From the NCBI RefSeq assembly GCF_020382885.2, contig NC_058515.1, forward strand, positions 5,253,223-5,317,222: a stretch of 64,000 nt of DNA, read 5' to 3'. The DNA is from Scatophagus argus. Taxonomy: Eukaryota > Chordata > Actinopteri > Scatophagidae. Below the pieces are notes generated by a model. The model worked only from the letters and a program-made list of their open reading frames with translations, was not told the DNA's origin and made no database searches. Shown piece after piece: positions 13,701-25,427 of the stretch. Within the stretch, counting starts at the first letter, position 1. Each line of letters begins with the position of its first letter. The position numbers and the translations under genes are program-made.

Positions 13701-16700
13701 GCTGGAGACTCTGAGGACTCAGATGGAAAAACTGCAGGATGAGGTCAAGCAGGCGGAGGCCACTATAGATGAACTGAAGGAGCAGGTAAAGTCAGCGAGA
13801 AGGACAAAAAAAAAAGGATGAATATGATTAAAGAGAGGAAGTCTCTGAAGCACCTGCAGTGCTACCTCCAGAATGAATATAAATATAAAAGAAACAAAGT
13901 CAAATATAGTTATTAATAGAAAAGATTAAGACTGAGGCTCGTAGTCTGGACATTTAAAAGAAACACTAGGATGTTCTTGTTTGTTTGCCATCTGAGAATT
14001 TAACCATCGATATATGCTTGCCTTGTGTATGTGTGTATTTATATCAGGTGGATGCCGCTCTGGGGTCAGAAGAGATGGTGGAGACACTGACAGAGAGGAA
14101 CCTTGACCTGGAGGAGAAAGTCAGAGAACTAAGAGAAACAGTCACTGATTTGGTCTGTACAGCTGTATTTATGAACCCTATCTTCATTATAAACAACACA
14201 GATGCTTCTATTTCCTAAGCAATGCAAACGTTGTTTGTACTGTGGAAGTATTCAAAGAAAAGTACAAATTTAATCAGAAAATTACCTCTAACTTTCGTGC
14301 AACAACAGGAGGCCATCAATGAGATGAACGATGAGCTCCAGGAGAACGCCCGGGAGACTGAAATGGAGCTGAGGGAGCAGTTGGACCTGAGTGGAGCAAA
14401 GGTCAGAGAGGCTGAGAAAAGGGTGGAGGCTGCTCAGGAGACTGTTGCTGATTACCAGCAGACTATCAGCAAATACAGAGATCTCACTGCTAGACTGCAG
14501 GTGGGTGGAAAGTAGAGAAACACACACAGGAAAATAGGAAATAATCAGAAGATGTACCCTGGATGAGGAAGCACTGTGGGGCTACATTTTGTGACACCAT
14601 GTGTGCTTTTTCCATGTGCACCAGGAGGCCAACAGGGAGCTGATCAGCCAGCAGAATGCAAATGCTGAACAAATTCAACAGCCTCCCGCTGAACTATTTG
14701 ACTTCAAGATTAAGTTTGCAGAAACCAAGGCTTACGCCAAGGTAGGAAACCTTCATATGTTACTGTGCCAGGAATGGTGACCGCTAAGAGTTTTTCACCT
14801 TTGAGGCTTATAATCTTTGTGCCTAGGCTATCGAGATGGAGCTGAGGAAAATGGAAGTGGCTCAGTCAAAGAGACAGGTATCCCTCCTCACCGCCTTCAT
14901 GCCGGACTCCTTCCTTCGTCACGGCGGAGATTATGACTGTATTCTGGTCCTTCTGCTCATGCCTAGGCTTATCTGCAAGGTATGACGCCATGTATGAGGG
15001 CATTTGTGAGTGATACATAAGTGAGTACGACCCAGTTTTGTTTCTCTAACCAATTCTTCTGTATGTATGTGTCCTTTACCTGGTAGGCTGAGCTGATCAG
15101 TAAACAGGCACAGGAGAAGTTTGACTTGAATGGGAACTTGGCCCAGGGGGCAGGGCTGAGAGGACCTCCAGGAGAGCAGCGCAGCTTTGCCTCAGGACTG
15201 GTGTACTCGCTCAGCCTGCTGCAGGCCACTCTGCACAAATATGAACAGTGAGCACAGCAGCTTCATTCATGTGTCAGAAATAAAATGTGGTCACTGAACT
15301 TTTGAATTGTGTCAGCTACAAAATATAGTTAAAAAGTAGTATATTTCTCAAGAAAAAAAAAATTCAAACTGTTGCTGTGATATTGTAAACCTAATCTTTT
15401 CCCTCTTCGTTGCTCTGGTTGTAGGGCTCTGAGTACCTGCAGCGTAGAAGTTTTCAAACGCATGGGTACACTGTACTCTGAAATGAGCTTCCACGAGCGC
15501 TCTCTGGATTATTTCATCGACCTGCTGCATAAAGATCAGCTAGATGAGACTATTCAGGTGGAACCTCTGACTAAGGCAATCAAGTACTATCAGGTAACAA
15601 TATAATGTGGTATTATATTTAAACTAGAGTTTTAACTAGAGCTTTGTCTCAATACTCAGGCTCAATCAAGTGTATAGATTCACAGTCTAAACTAAAAAAG
15701 GAAAAATAAAAACGAGTCCAGTCTATCTCCTGAACATCATTATGTCTTCAGATCTTTCATTGTGCAATTTTGATTGAATAGAATCTTTTCTTAAAAATGA
15801 ATGTTTTCTCACTGTTTTGGCTTCCAGCAACTGTACAGCGTCCATCTGGCAGATCACACTGAAGATTGCACAGTGCAGCTGGCCGACCACATTAAGGTAC
15901 TTTGAGCTTCTTCTTCCTTACTGACTCAGAGCTTAAAGAATCCTGGGTTCTTACTTTACATCTGTAAATAGAAGATACATTTCCATGCAGTTATCAATGT
16001 CAAAATCTCGAAGAAATAAGCAACAATTTGATTGCTTAAAATCTTTCATGACATTTTTTTTCTCAAAGAAGAAATATTAAATGCAGAAAAGCACAAGGCA
16101 AAGTGAAACCTGAATGAGAATGTGGTAATAAAGTTTCCGAAACTTGCCACCCTCTCACCTCCAGTTCACCCAGAGTGCCCTGGACTGCATGGGAGTGGAA
16201 GTGGCTCGTCTGCGGGCATTCCTTGCTGCAGGTCAAGAGAGCTCTGGCCTCACTATCCTTCTGAAGGACCTGGACACTTCCTGCTCTGATATCAGACAGT
16301 TCTGTAAGAAGATTCGCCGTCGCATGCCTGGAACAGATGTAGTTGGAGTTCCCGCTGCTCTCAATTTTGAACCACAGGTGTGGGATACAGAAACAAATAT
16401 GCAGACAACTTGGAAGCTTTTGCTTTTGTCTTACACAATGATCACTGATCCACAAAGGCGCATACAAATTGACTGACCTATAATGTATATATGTTTATAC
16501 ATGACTTGACAGGTGTCTGAGATGCTGACGGAGTGCAGGCGCCAGCTGACCCGTGTGGTGGCTGTGCTGCAGGAGGTTGCTGCAGCTGGAGCTCAGATGA
16601 TCGCTCCACTAGCAGAACAGGAGGGACTCAACGCTCTAAAACTGGAGGATATCGCCTGCAAAGCTGTTGAACAGGTAGGCATCGGTCAATAATCATGCAT

Positions 16701-19117
16701 TACTTGCCTGACAAGTCTTGACACAGAAACAATGGCCCATTTGTCACTGACAGTTTTAATTTGTTTGGTTTAAATGGAGCATGATAGTCACGAATGCTCT
16801 CAGCAAAATTTGTGAATCAATAGTTGGAGATTATTCTCATAATTTCCAGACTCTCATATACGAGATACAAATTGTGAAAACAGCATGTTCTCTGTTCTGA
16901 GTATTCCTTTTTTGAGAAGTCAGCATAGGTGGTTCGTTTACAGCACTATTAGTATCTAAATCTACACTCTTTTCTCCAAGATGTATGGTTCTCATGCCCT
17001 GAATGGCCCAGAGTGTCTGCGTCAGTCCTGCAGCTCCATCATCACCACCATGAACAAAATGGCCACAGCCATGCAGGAGGGAGAGTATGATGCCGACAAA
17101 CCACAGGGCAAGGTACATGTATTTAACTTCCTCGCATTGATGTATCATATAGTTCACTCACTGAAATCCAAGCATACTTCTGCCTTTATTATTTCTTCCC
17201 TGATCCAATACTTACTATTCAATCATGTCCCTCTCAGACTCCTCCAGTGGAGATGAGAGCGTCCACAGTTAGGGCTGAGATGACTGACGCCGAAGGTCTA
17301 GGAGTGAAGCTGGAAGACAGAGAGACGGTCATCAAGGAGCTCAAAAAGTCACTCAAGATCAAGGTGTTGCACTCAAACACCTCTGACAAAAACCACTCAA
17401 TGTTTTTCCATTAAGTGAAGAGTTCTAGATAAGCATGGCTCTCTGTTCCAGGGCGAGGAGCTGAGCGAGGCCAACGTCCGTCTGAGCCTGCTGGAGAAGA
17501 AACTTGACACCTCCACCAAAGACGCAGATGAACGGGTGGAAAAGATTCAGACCAAACTGGACGAGAACCTCGCTCTGCTTAAGAAGAAAGAAAAGTAAGA
17601 ACAGCAAAGAAGGAAACGGAAGAAAAGAATACATTTCAACATTGGAAACAAATTTCACATCTTGCTTTTCATCACTCACCATCCTCTCTGCTGATGTGTA
17701 GGGAGTTTGAGGAGACGATGGATGCTCTTCAGGCCGATATCGACCAGCTTGAGGCCGAGAAGGCAGAGCTAAAACAACGCATTAATAACCAATCAAAGGT
17801 GACCATTGAAGGCCTGGTATCGAGAGGCCCACCTGGCTCGGGAATTGCTTCCATTGTTCAGGGATCTGCAGGAGGTGAGCTAGTGTGTGGCTACGGTCGC
17901 TTTCTGAAAGCAGATCATAGTATTGTCATTTTATGTTCATCCACAGGATGTGATGAATTAAACCTTCTGAAAAGAAGTTTGAACCAGCTGGTAATGAATG
18001 TTTTGACTGTATAAGGTGTAATCATACTACAGCAACAGCAGCAAATGTGTTATTCATACCAGAAACCAGTGTGACTTTGGGAATACCATATCTCCAGGTT
18101 TCAGGCATGTCCAAATGATTGAATGTCTCACCCTTCTCTGCCCAGCAGGTTTGCCTCCATCCATGGCAGGACCAGTCCAAGTAGTGGACTCTCCTCTCCT
18201 CAGGCAGCAGGTTGAAACACAGAGACTGGGCATTAAACACCTCAAGAATGAAAACAACAGACTCAAGGTGCCACCACTCTTGGTATTTTTGTCTTGGGGA
18301 AATTATGCTTGCTGACTAAAACCTGGTAATACTAAGAGACTATATTTGACTTATAGGCCGAGAAGATGAGAGCCCAGCTAGCCTCACTGCCTCCACTCTG
18401 CCCTGCTAAACTACCACAAGTGTCCAAAGAAAGCTCCATGCCACCCGAAGGACTGAACACAGGCATCTATCGGAGGACGGACCAACTGCTGGCAACCCTT
18501 CTCAAGCTGAGTGCGGAGGTTAAAGTAGTGGACGTCACCGGGAAGACGTCGGGTGTGTTTCGGTTTCAAGATTTCCTCATCTTTACGTGTGTGTGTGTGT
18601 TTATTGCAGTTCTCAGCTGGCTCACTTTCTATCTTTCTTCCAGTCAGTGCCAGCGCTCAGCTACTGGAGCAGACAGCTCGACTGCAGAACCTCAGCGATG
18701 CTCTGGACAAACTCAAGGTAACAACTTCAGAATTCTATCTATTCTCCTTGCCATGTCAGTAAACTGACACCTATTTTTTTTTGTTAACTTTTCCATTTCA
18801 GGGAGAAATAGCTGAACATGTAGTCTCATATCAGCCTGGGGCAAAGGCTTCATCTGATTTCGCCACCTTCCCAGTCTCCTCATTCATTAAGGTAAAACCA
18901 CACAGGATACTGTATGTTGGCTCTACATTTTCTCTTCTTTACTACGTGTTCTTACACGTACAAATGTGTTGTTTCCTAGGCTAAGGAAGAGAAACAGGGA
19001 AGAACAGTGTTTGTAGGCCGTGTTGGTATTCCATGCACTCCTGGACAGGAACAAGTCCACCGCCTCGTCCTGTCACAGCAGCAGCTGCAGCAAGTGCACC
19101 ACCTCCTCTTGGCCTAA
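8144..19117 (+). CDS. dctn1: Dynactin subunit 1 (p150Glued), complete
   Basis: Largest dynactin subunit; it links cytoplasmic dynein to microtubules and cargo. Exons: 8144-8179, 9027-9092, 9209-9403, 9622-9703, 9806-9837, 10137-10157, 10759-10782, 11832-11984, 12200-12223, 12686-12883, 13041-13245, 13384-13462, 13626-13785, 14048-14152, 14309-14500, 14625-14741, 14827-14979, 15087-15247, 15425-15593, 15828-15896, 16165-16377, 16513-16674, 16981-17112, 17238-17363, 17452-17594, 17702-17874, 18149-18267, 18357-18552, 18644-18717, 18802-18891, 18980-19117. They total 3807 bp (1268 aa), against about 1278 aa in human. Residues 35-99 are the CAP-Gly domain, with GKNDG at 73-77, which binds EEY/F tails of tubulin and EB1. 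A Ser/Thr/Lys-rich linker follows, then coiled coil 1 (from [12 protein letters not shown]), the intercoiled domain, coiled coil 2 and a short C-terminus. The 12200-12223 microexon is the least certain. Confidence 0.95.
10668..10718 (+). repeat. (GT)n microsatellite in a dctn1 intron
   Basis: Near-perfect GT dinucleotide run, interrupted near 10679-10683, about 40 bp before a 24-bp dctn1 microexon. It lies at the polypyrimidine/branch region, so length variation could affect microexon use. Confidence 0.9.
12656..12680 (+). repeat. (ATCC)n tetranucleotide repeat
   Basis: Short ATCC/CATC run immediately before the acceptor of the dctn1 coiled-coil exon at 12686. Confidence 0.8.
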
Positions 19118-19538
19118 GACAGCACGCCATCGGCCCACAGCCACGATTGACATGAAGAAAAGCTTTCGGTCTTTGTTTTCATTCCAGCTTTCATTTCCTT
19201 TCATTCTTTATTTATCACTTTTGCTTTTCACTATTCTCAGGAAACTTTATCCAATATTTGTTAACAATATAGCACTAATAAAACCGAGGCACAGCAATGT
19301 CTTTCTATTGACGTAAAACTGATCAGTGTTTGATAATTTTGAATGAAGTCCAAATGGATTTGACTCCTGAATGTCACATTATGAAGGTGTCCAGTTTTCA
19401 TCACTGAAACAGTTTGTATGCACCAATATAACAGCATCTTTGTGGAAAGGGGGAAAACTAGCAGCTTTACTTTATACTGCCCTGCCCCGGCCCTGCCCTG
19501 CCCTGCCCCCCCTGTATCTTTTGTATTTGTAGTCAACC

Positions 19539-19544
19539 AATAAA
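19539..19544 (+). terminator. dctn1: dctn1 polyadenylation signal (AATAAA)
   Basis: Canonical AATAAA 422 bp after the dctn1 stop, followed by a GT/T-rich stretch including a long T run at 19605-19624. A weaker candidate AATAAA occurs near 19276. Confidence 0.6.
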
Positions 19545-19674
19545 AGCCAGCAGTTCAATTCGGAGCAAGAAATGTCTGTTTTGATTTATCAGTGTCAAAG
19601 GTGATGTTTTTTTTTTTTTTTTTTACTTTAAGTCAAAAAAAAAAAGAGTCTGTTCTTGAAATCTTAGTATCAAC

Positions 19675-19680
19675 TTTAAT
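19675..19680 (-). terminator. Candidate polyadenylation signal of the PC-esterase gene (ATTAAA)
   Basis: The minus-strand ATTAAA variant lies about 255 bp beyond the stop of the PC-esterase gene. It faces the dctn1 signal, so the two genes converge with their 3' ends about 130 bp apart. Confidence 0.35.
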
Positions 19681-19933
19681 AGAACACGGTACCTGACATA
19701 TTTAAAGCGCAGGATTATAAAAGCTTTGAAATCAAAAATATTTACTTTTTTTTTCTTTTTTTTTTAGTATCAAAGAACAGATTCAAAACTAGAAAGTTCA
19801 AACAACTAAAAAGTTAACCTGCTGATTACAAGTCTGTTTGAACATAGACAACTGCTATGAACACAATGTACCGCAGATGTACACAATAAGTGGACTCTGA
19901 CCATGTGAAAATTCTTGCACAACACCCTGCGCT

Positions 19934-22900
19934 TCAGTAGTAGCGGCCATGACGCTCGTACTGACTGGGTCTGTGATGGGTGTATGGAGCGTAGTGGTGT
20001 CTGGTGTGACGGCTCCTCATCACATCGTAATGATGGCGCTCTTTGTAGGGCTCAAAGTGGTGGGGAGGCCTGTAGTTGAAATCTGCAGAACATACAGAGC
20101 GTGTTAACAGGCTCTAGAGCAAATACAGCACCTCAAAGACACTCTGGGTAACCAGAATAGAGGCCTGTACTACAAAACAGGACTTAAGGTTAGTGAGGCT
20201 GTTTCAGGGTTAGGATGGTGGTTCACTTCCTAAATGGCTACATTACTGTGGTGACATCTGTTTGGGAGCAGGTTATGTTTGAAATAACAAGCCTGCTAAC
20301 CAGTCAGTTCTCAGGAAAATTATACTTCAATTTATAGAAGATCCAGCTCAATGTTCAGATCATGAGAGGTGTAGTCTTGTGTAGACTGAAGGAACTGATT
20401 AAAGCACTAAAGCCATGTTCTTGTTGTATAAAAGTATCTATTTCTATTATGTATTGTTCCTTTTGCCCCCTAAGTCCATTTGACGCTGTTAGACAGCTGA
20501 AAGAATAAGGCTAAAATCATCATAAACAACATTACTGTAGCCTGCGTTTAAGCAACACATCAATTTACTGGAATGCACATTATATATAGTTAGAAATAAA
20601 ACAGGCTGTTTTGCTGCCAATAGACCTGTCTTATTTACAGTCATTTGCTCCAAACACCACCTGTTTTGTGTGAATGTGCTCATGGAGAAGGAAAACCCAG
20701 GATAATCTGCTGATACCCTGGCTATGCTGAACTTGCTTTGTAGTGCTAAGTCTAAGGGTCTTGATTTTGAATACTTTCACAGCAGTCCAGAGTGAAATTT
20801 GACTGTGATGGTCTGGTTTAAGGAAAAAAAAAAAATATTATCATCTCAAATCCGTATTGTCACTTTGCCACATTCACACCACTGTCTACACACTTACCAT
20901 TTCCAACCCATCCGTATGCATGTTTATGTCTGTGGTATGGCAGGTGAAGCAGTGGTGGGAGAGCAGGTCCGCTAGGTCTAGCAGCCTTACGGTGATATTT
21001 TCGTGACTTCCGGTTGTCCTCATCGAAGTCCAAGTAGCCAGAACAGAGGGAATCACTGACGAACTCCTCGCTGTAGCCGTTGTAATATCCCCTTGATGGG
21101 TGTTCTGAGACAAGAGAGGGATGGAGGGAGAGAAGGATTTTTTTAAGTTATTTTATTTCCATCTGCAAACAAAACAGTTAAATATGAAGCAAATACCTTT
21201 AAAAAAAGGTGAGGGTGCAGATGTTTTACATCTTACCTTTGTTGGACCAGCAGCTGGTAACACGAGGGTGGACATAGTTGGACACGCTCTCCATGCGACA
21301 TCCTCCTAGAAAAGCAGCATAACTTGTATCAGTAAATGGTGAGAACCGAGGGAAAGACTGACACTGATTTACAAACTAAACTACTACTACTGACCTAAAG
21401 TACAAAATAAATAAAATGCCAACATTCCACATGAGAATCTCAAACATCAGTTGAACACTGCGCATTATGTTGCTACACAATTCTAACTGTCCAGTAATTT
21501 TAACAAGGCTTCGTTCAAATATTATGAACAGATATGTAACTGATTTGGTACTACAGATCGATAATGAAGACACCTCCAAACACAACACTGCAATGGTAGG
21601 AAAGCCAACCACGCTTGCCAATGCCAAGTGGTTATTGTGATTTATTTGACCCACATTTCCAAAACAAATTATCAGCATCTTCTGTTTTCTTACCTGCATG
21701 TTTAGCAGCATGTCTGTGAGGTGGTTGCTTATCAGCGACTTCAGCATACTCTAAAAACCACAAACTTGTGTCAGCCTAATTTAATCAAAGAAATTCCTTT
21801 GACAAAGGTCATTATTTCGGTATGCCTCAACAGCACCAAGTCCTGTCTTAAAGTCTATATTTAATTGTCTGTGTGTGGTTTTCATCCTCACCAACAGTCA
21901 CTGGACAGGGCATGATGACACCCCAGGCCTGTGCAGTGTGCTGTAACAGCAGAGAGGTTATCCGGCGGTGGGCGAGGGCGTTCCAGTGGACTCCATCCTT
22001 GGTGCGATGGCGCAAGGAGAAGCGGAACTGGAAGTGAAGGTCTAACACATCTATCCCGTAAGAGTCAGCCAGATTCCCGCTGTAGAAGTTGGCTTCAATC
22101 ACGTCGTGACGCAGCTGGGGAGCCTTGTGCTCAATCTGAGGTGGTGAATGCAGAGCAAAAATGACAATGTTTGCCCTGGCTGGCACAAAACAGCACACAA
22201 GCGGAGCCAGTAAATGTCAGTGCTCAAGGGGACGAGTGTTGTCCATGACCACAGTAGCAAACAAATATGGCATCTGTGGAAGAATGTGTACTGCCATACC
22301 TGCTGCACAGAAGAAAGAAGTCAAAGTTTTGTAAGCATGCCAGTGCACAAATTTGAACATGTAGCATCGCTAAACTGGTTAGTCATGGTTGTTTTGAGTG
22401 GAAATGAACCAAAATAGAAGGGGCTAGCTTTTTCTCTGTTTTTTATCCACAGGTTTTGTTTTCATCCACCTGTTCAAATAACACAAATCTCCTGTCTGAA
22501 TTTCTGATTCTAGAGAGCCCAAAGAGGACAGTTTGTCCACCTGGAGACCTTTCGGCTCCTTTGGTTGCTGTGCTGCTGACAGGACAGCTGGTTCTGAGGG
22601 TGGCGACTCTGCTACCGAAAACCGAGTCAGTGTGGACTGAACTAGTGTACGCCTCAGTAGTGGTCATGCAACACTGACGTCTCATTACTTTTTCAAAATA
22701 ATCAGTAGTGATAGTTTTATGAAAGACTGCGAGTCAGTTTGACCCTACAAGACCAAATGACCATGTTTAATTATGATGCACATGGGTGGGGATGGCATAC
22801 CTCAGGCACCAGGAAACCACCTTTAATCCTCTCTGCTAAGGGCATGGTGAGGTTCCATATGACCAGGGTCTCCTCAGGCAGAATCCCATTGAGCTCGACA

Positions 22901-24332
22901 AAGAACTTATGCAGGTTCTCCTTGTAGACATCAATCCAATTGGAAGAGTATCTACAAACCGAACACAGATAGAGACATACCTGTGAGACCCCAGAGGTGT
23001 GGATGAAACATAGCTTTGGCCTACCCAAACACACACCTCAAGCCCTTGAGTTACTTAGCTATCTCATCATACTAAATCACTTTAGATTAGATAAACACTT
23101 TATACAAATTCAAAAATCTGGACCCACCTTGAAATATCCCAAACACAGGAGTTGACAATGACTATATCTGGTGTCAAGCCGCGGCGAAAGTCTTCCAGGA
23201 TGCTCTGCATGTAGCGAGAGTAGATTCGCGTCACAAAGTAGAAGCGGACAAGGTGGTGGGCGGACTGGAACTGACGAACCTCCCGGTACTCCGTTCCGTT
23301 GTGCATATGACCTAGACAACCGCCTTCCACCAGGCTGTCCTGTTCGAAGCTCATCTCACCCTGAAGGAGAGAGTGAGGACAACAGGAGCAAAAGATTAAA
23401 GATAAAACTAATAACTTCAATATAGTTTAACTTGAGACCCAGCGTAAACAAGTCAAATGATGAAAACATGTTCCAAGTGGAGTAATGTTGCAACACTGAA
23501 CTTCTTGAGATCACGACTTTTAATATAGTAAACAAAAACAACAATTTCACCTTATTTTTTATCAGCGTGAAGATACTGGCCCCCCCGAACATCACTTACC
23601 TTGCTTTTGAGTTGATGTACATTAAGATATTTCTCCTTCTGCAACAGCAGAACAAGGTCTTTATACACAGACCGCTGAACTGGGGATGAGACACAGACAG
23701 CGTTACAAAGGGCAGCATAAAAAGCTGACCCATGCTCACAACCGAGCGATCCAGTTCCAATAATGCTCACAGATCAGATTTCTCCTGACTGTAGAAAATC
23801 AACAAATGGATGGTCAACAAAACCAGCCAAAAGGCAACTGGAGGAGTTAACCTGCCTGCAAACTCATTCCACAGCAATGAGATGAAATTTCGATTTTGTT
23901 TTTGTTTATTTATTAAATGGACTGTCGTTAAACTTTTAAAACATACTTACTCGAAAATGAGAAAGTGACCTGAAGTGATTACTCACTGGAGTCTCCCAGC
24001 ACCACAATGAACTTGTTGTGGAGCAGCTGACTGGCCTGCTGCTGGCTCACACGCTTCATTATCTCCTGCTGTTAAGTACAAGGCCAAACTTTTTGATTAA
24101 AATATCGTGAAAGGTTAAGGTCCACCTAAACATGACATTAATATGGTTGCTTTTACAAGGGGAGCATCACTAAGCTGAGATGGCCTCTGATGGCCACATC
24201 AGCTTTTAGCCTTAAGTTAGCAATTGTGGCTTTGATATGAGCTTTTATTACTTCATTAGAATCGGTATACTAATAAACCAGCCAATTAATTAGCTGGTTT
24301 TAGCTTTGGTTAAGATGACATACACTTACCAT
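19934..24332 (-). CDS. pced1: PC-esterase domain-containing protein 1 (FAM113 family), complete
   Basis: SGNH/GDSL-fold esterase-like protein of the PCED1A/PCED1B (FAM113) family; its substrate is unknown. Exons on minus: 24330-24332 (ATG only), 23987-24068, 23600-23679, 23128-23360, 22801-22951, 21892-22135, 21694-21750, 21237-21305, 20898-21104, 19934-20082. They total 1275 bp (424 aa, family about 430-450). Block I is FIVVLGDS with the catalytic Ser. [12 protein letters not shown] and [12 protein letters not shown] are family signatures. DGVHWN supplies the Asp-x-x-His of block V. The last about 150 residues are low complexity, rich in His, Tyr, Arg and Pro, as in the human proteins. Translation may instead start at the in-frame ATG at 24057-24059, giving MKRVSQQQ. 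The A versus B paralogue is not resolved. Confidence 0.88.
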
Positions 24333-25378
24333 TGCTGAATTTAAGGATAACTTTCAGAGGTCAACTACTAACGCTAGCTATTCGTCTGTCCTGATGATGA
24401 CACCTTGAGTTTGTTTTTAAATCTCGTTGTTGTCCGACACTTTGAAAAAAGGTATCATTGCTGTTAGGATGTTTTCTAGGACCAGCGAACAAACTCCTAT
24501 TGCAACTCGAAAAAGCCAAAAATTATAGTACTTGTTTCATTTTGTGAGATTAGCATAAAAATTTGTACTAATTCCTCCTCTCTGCCGCTATTTGTACAGA
24601 CAGGTGGTTCCCATTTAGTGATACTTTTAAAGACCCGTCGGAAAAATTACAATGTTCGTGCGCGCTTTGAATCACAGTCTCGCGAGGTTATCCCACACGA
24701 CAAAAGAAGTAGTAATCACGAATAGCCCATATGATTTAAATGTTATAGTTACATTTCCTTTAAAAGCTATAACTGCAAAAATGTAATACAATTCCAACGG
24801 CATTTGTTTAATATAATAATGTTTAATATTTTGCATACGTCTTTAAATGATCAATCAATAATTTACTTAGAATTGAATTAGAATTGCTAAATTAAGCCTT
24901 TTCAGTGTAACTTTTTGCCTTTACTTGTGTTTCATACTCTCTGTGATATTGTATGTGTCATCAAATTTATTTTAATGGCACCTCCTGGGATACCTTACAT
25001 TTTACATTATGAGTTTTTTTATTATTATTTATTTTATGGTAATTTGTTTAAACACATCAGAATTGTATAGTATTATAATTTAAGTCCTTCACATATCATA
25101 AACCAGGACTGATAACTTAAACTTGATCATCTGTTTAATACCACTCTGACAGGGGAGGAACAATGCCTTTACTCATACATGCAGTCTGCTCGTATTGCCC
25201 ATGTCTACACAAATGTTTACTTTCAAAAATGATTTCAATTACATACATGATAAAGATATACTGAACATATTTGTGAATTAAAATACCTGGACATCAAGCA
25301 TACAAAAGCCATAAATAAACTTCCAAAAACATAAATAAACTTCAAAAAACAGCCTCAAATGTCTATGAAAAATGCGTC
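24333..25378. other. Intergenic region and probable 5' end of the PC-esterase gene
   Basis: A GTAAGT donor at 24329 shows that transcribed 5' sequence lies just right of 24332. CpG density rises around 24590-24700, a likely promoter. From about 24720 to 25378 the DNA is AT-rich with no recognisable gene. Confidence 0.4.
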
Positions 25379-25384
25379 TTTATT
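25379..25384 (-). terminator. rpgrip1: rpgrip1 polyadenylation signal (AATAAA)
   Basis: Minus-strand AATAAA about 44 bp after the rpgrip1 stop. It would give a very short 3' UTR; other AATAAA-like sites lie a few tens of bases further on (about 25313-25340). Confidence 0.45.
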
Positions 25385-25427
25385 GGAGGATAACACAACT
25401 TTTCTGTTCATCTCATACAAACTGCTT

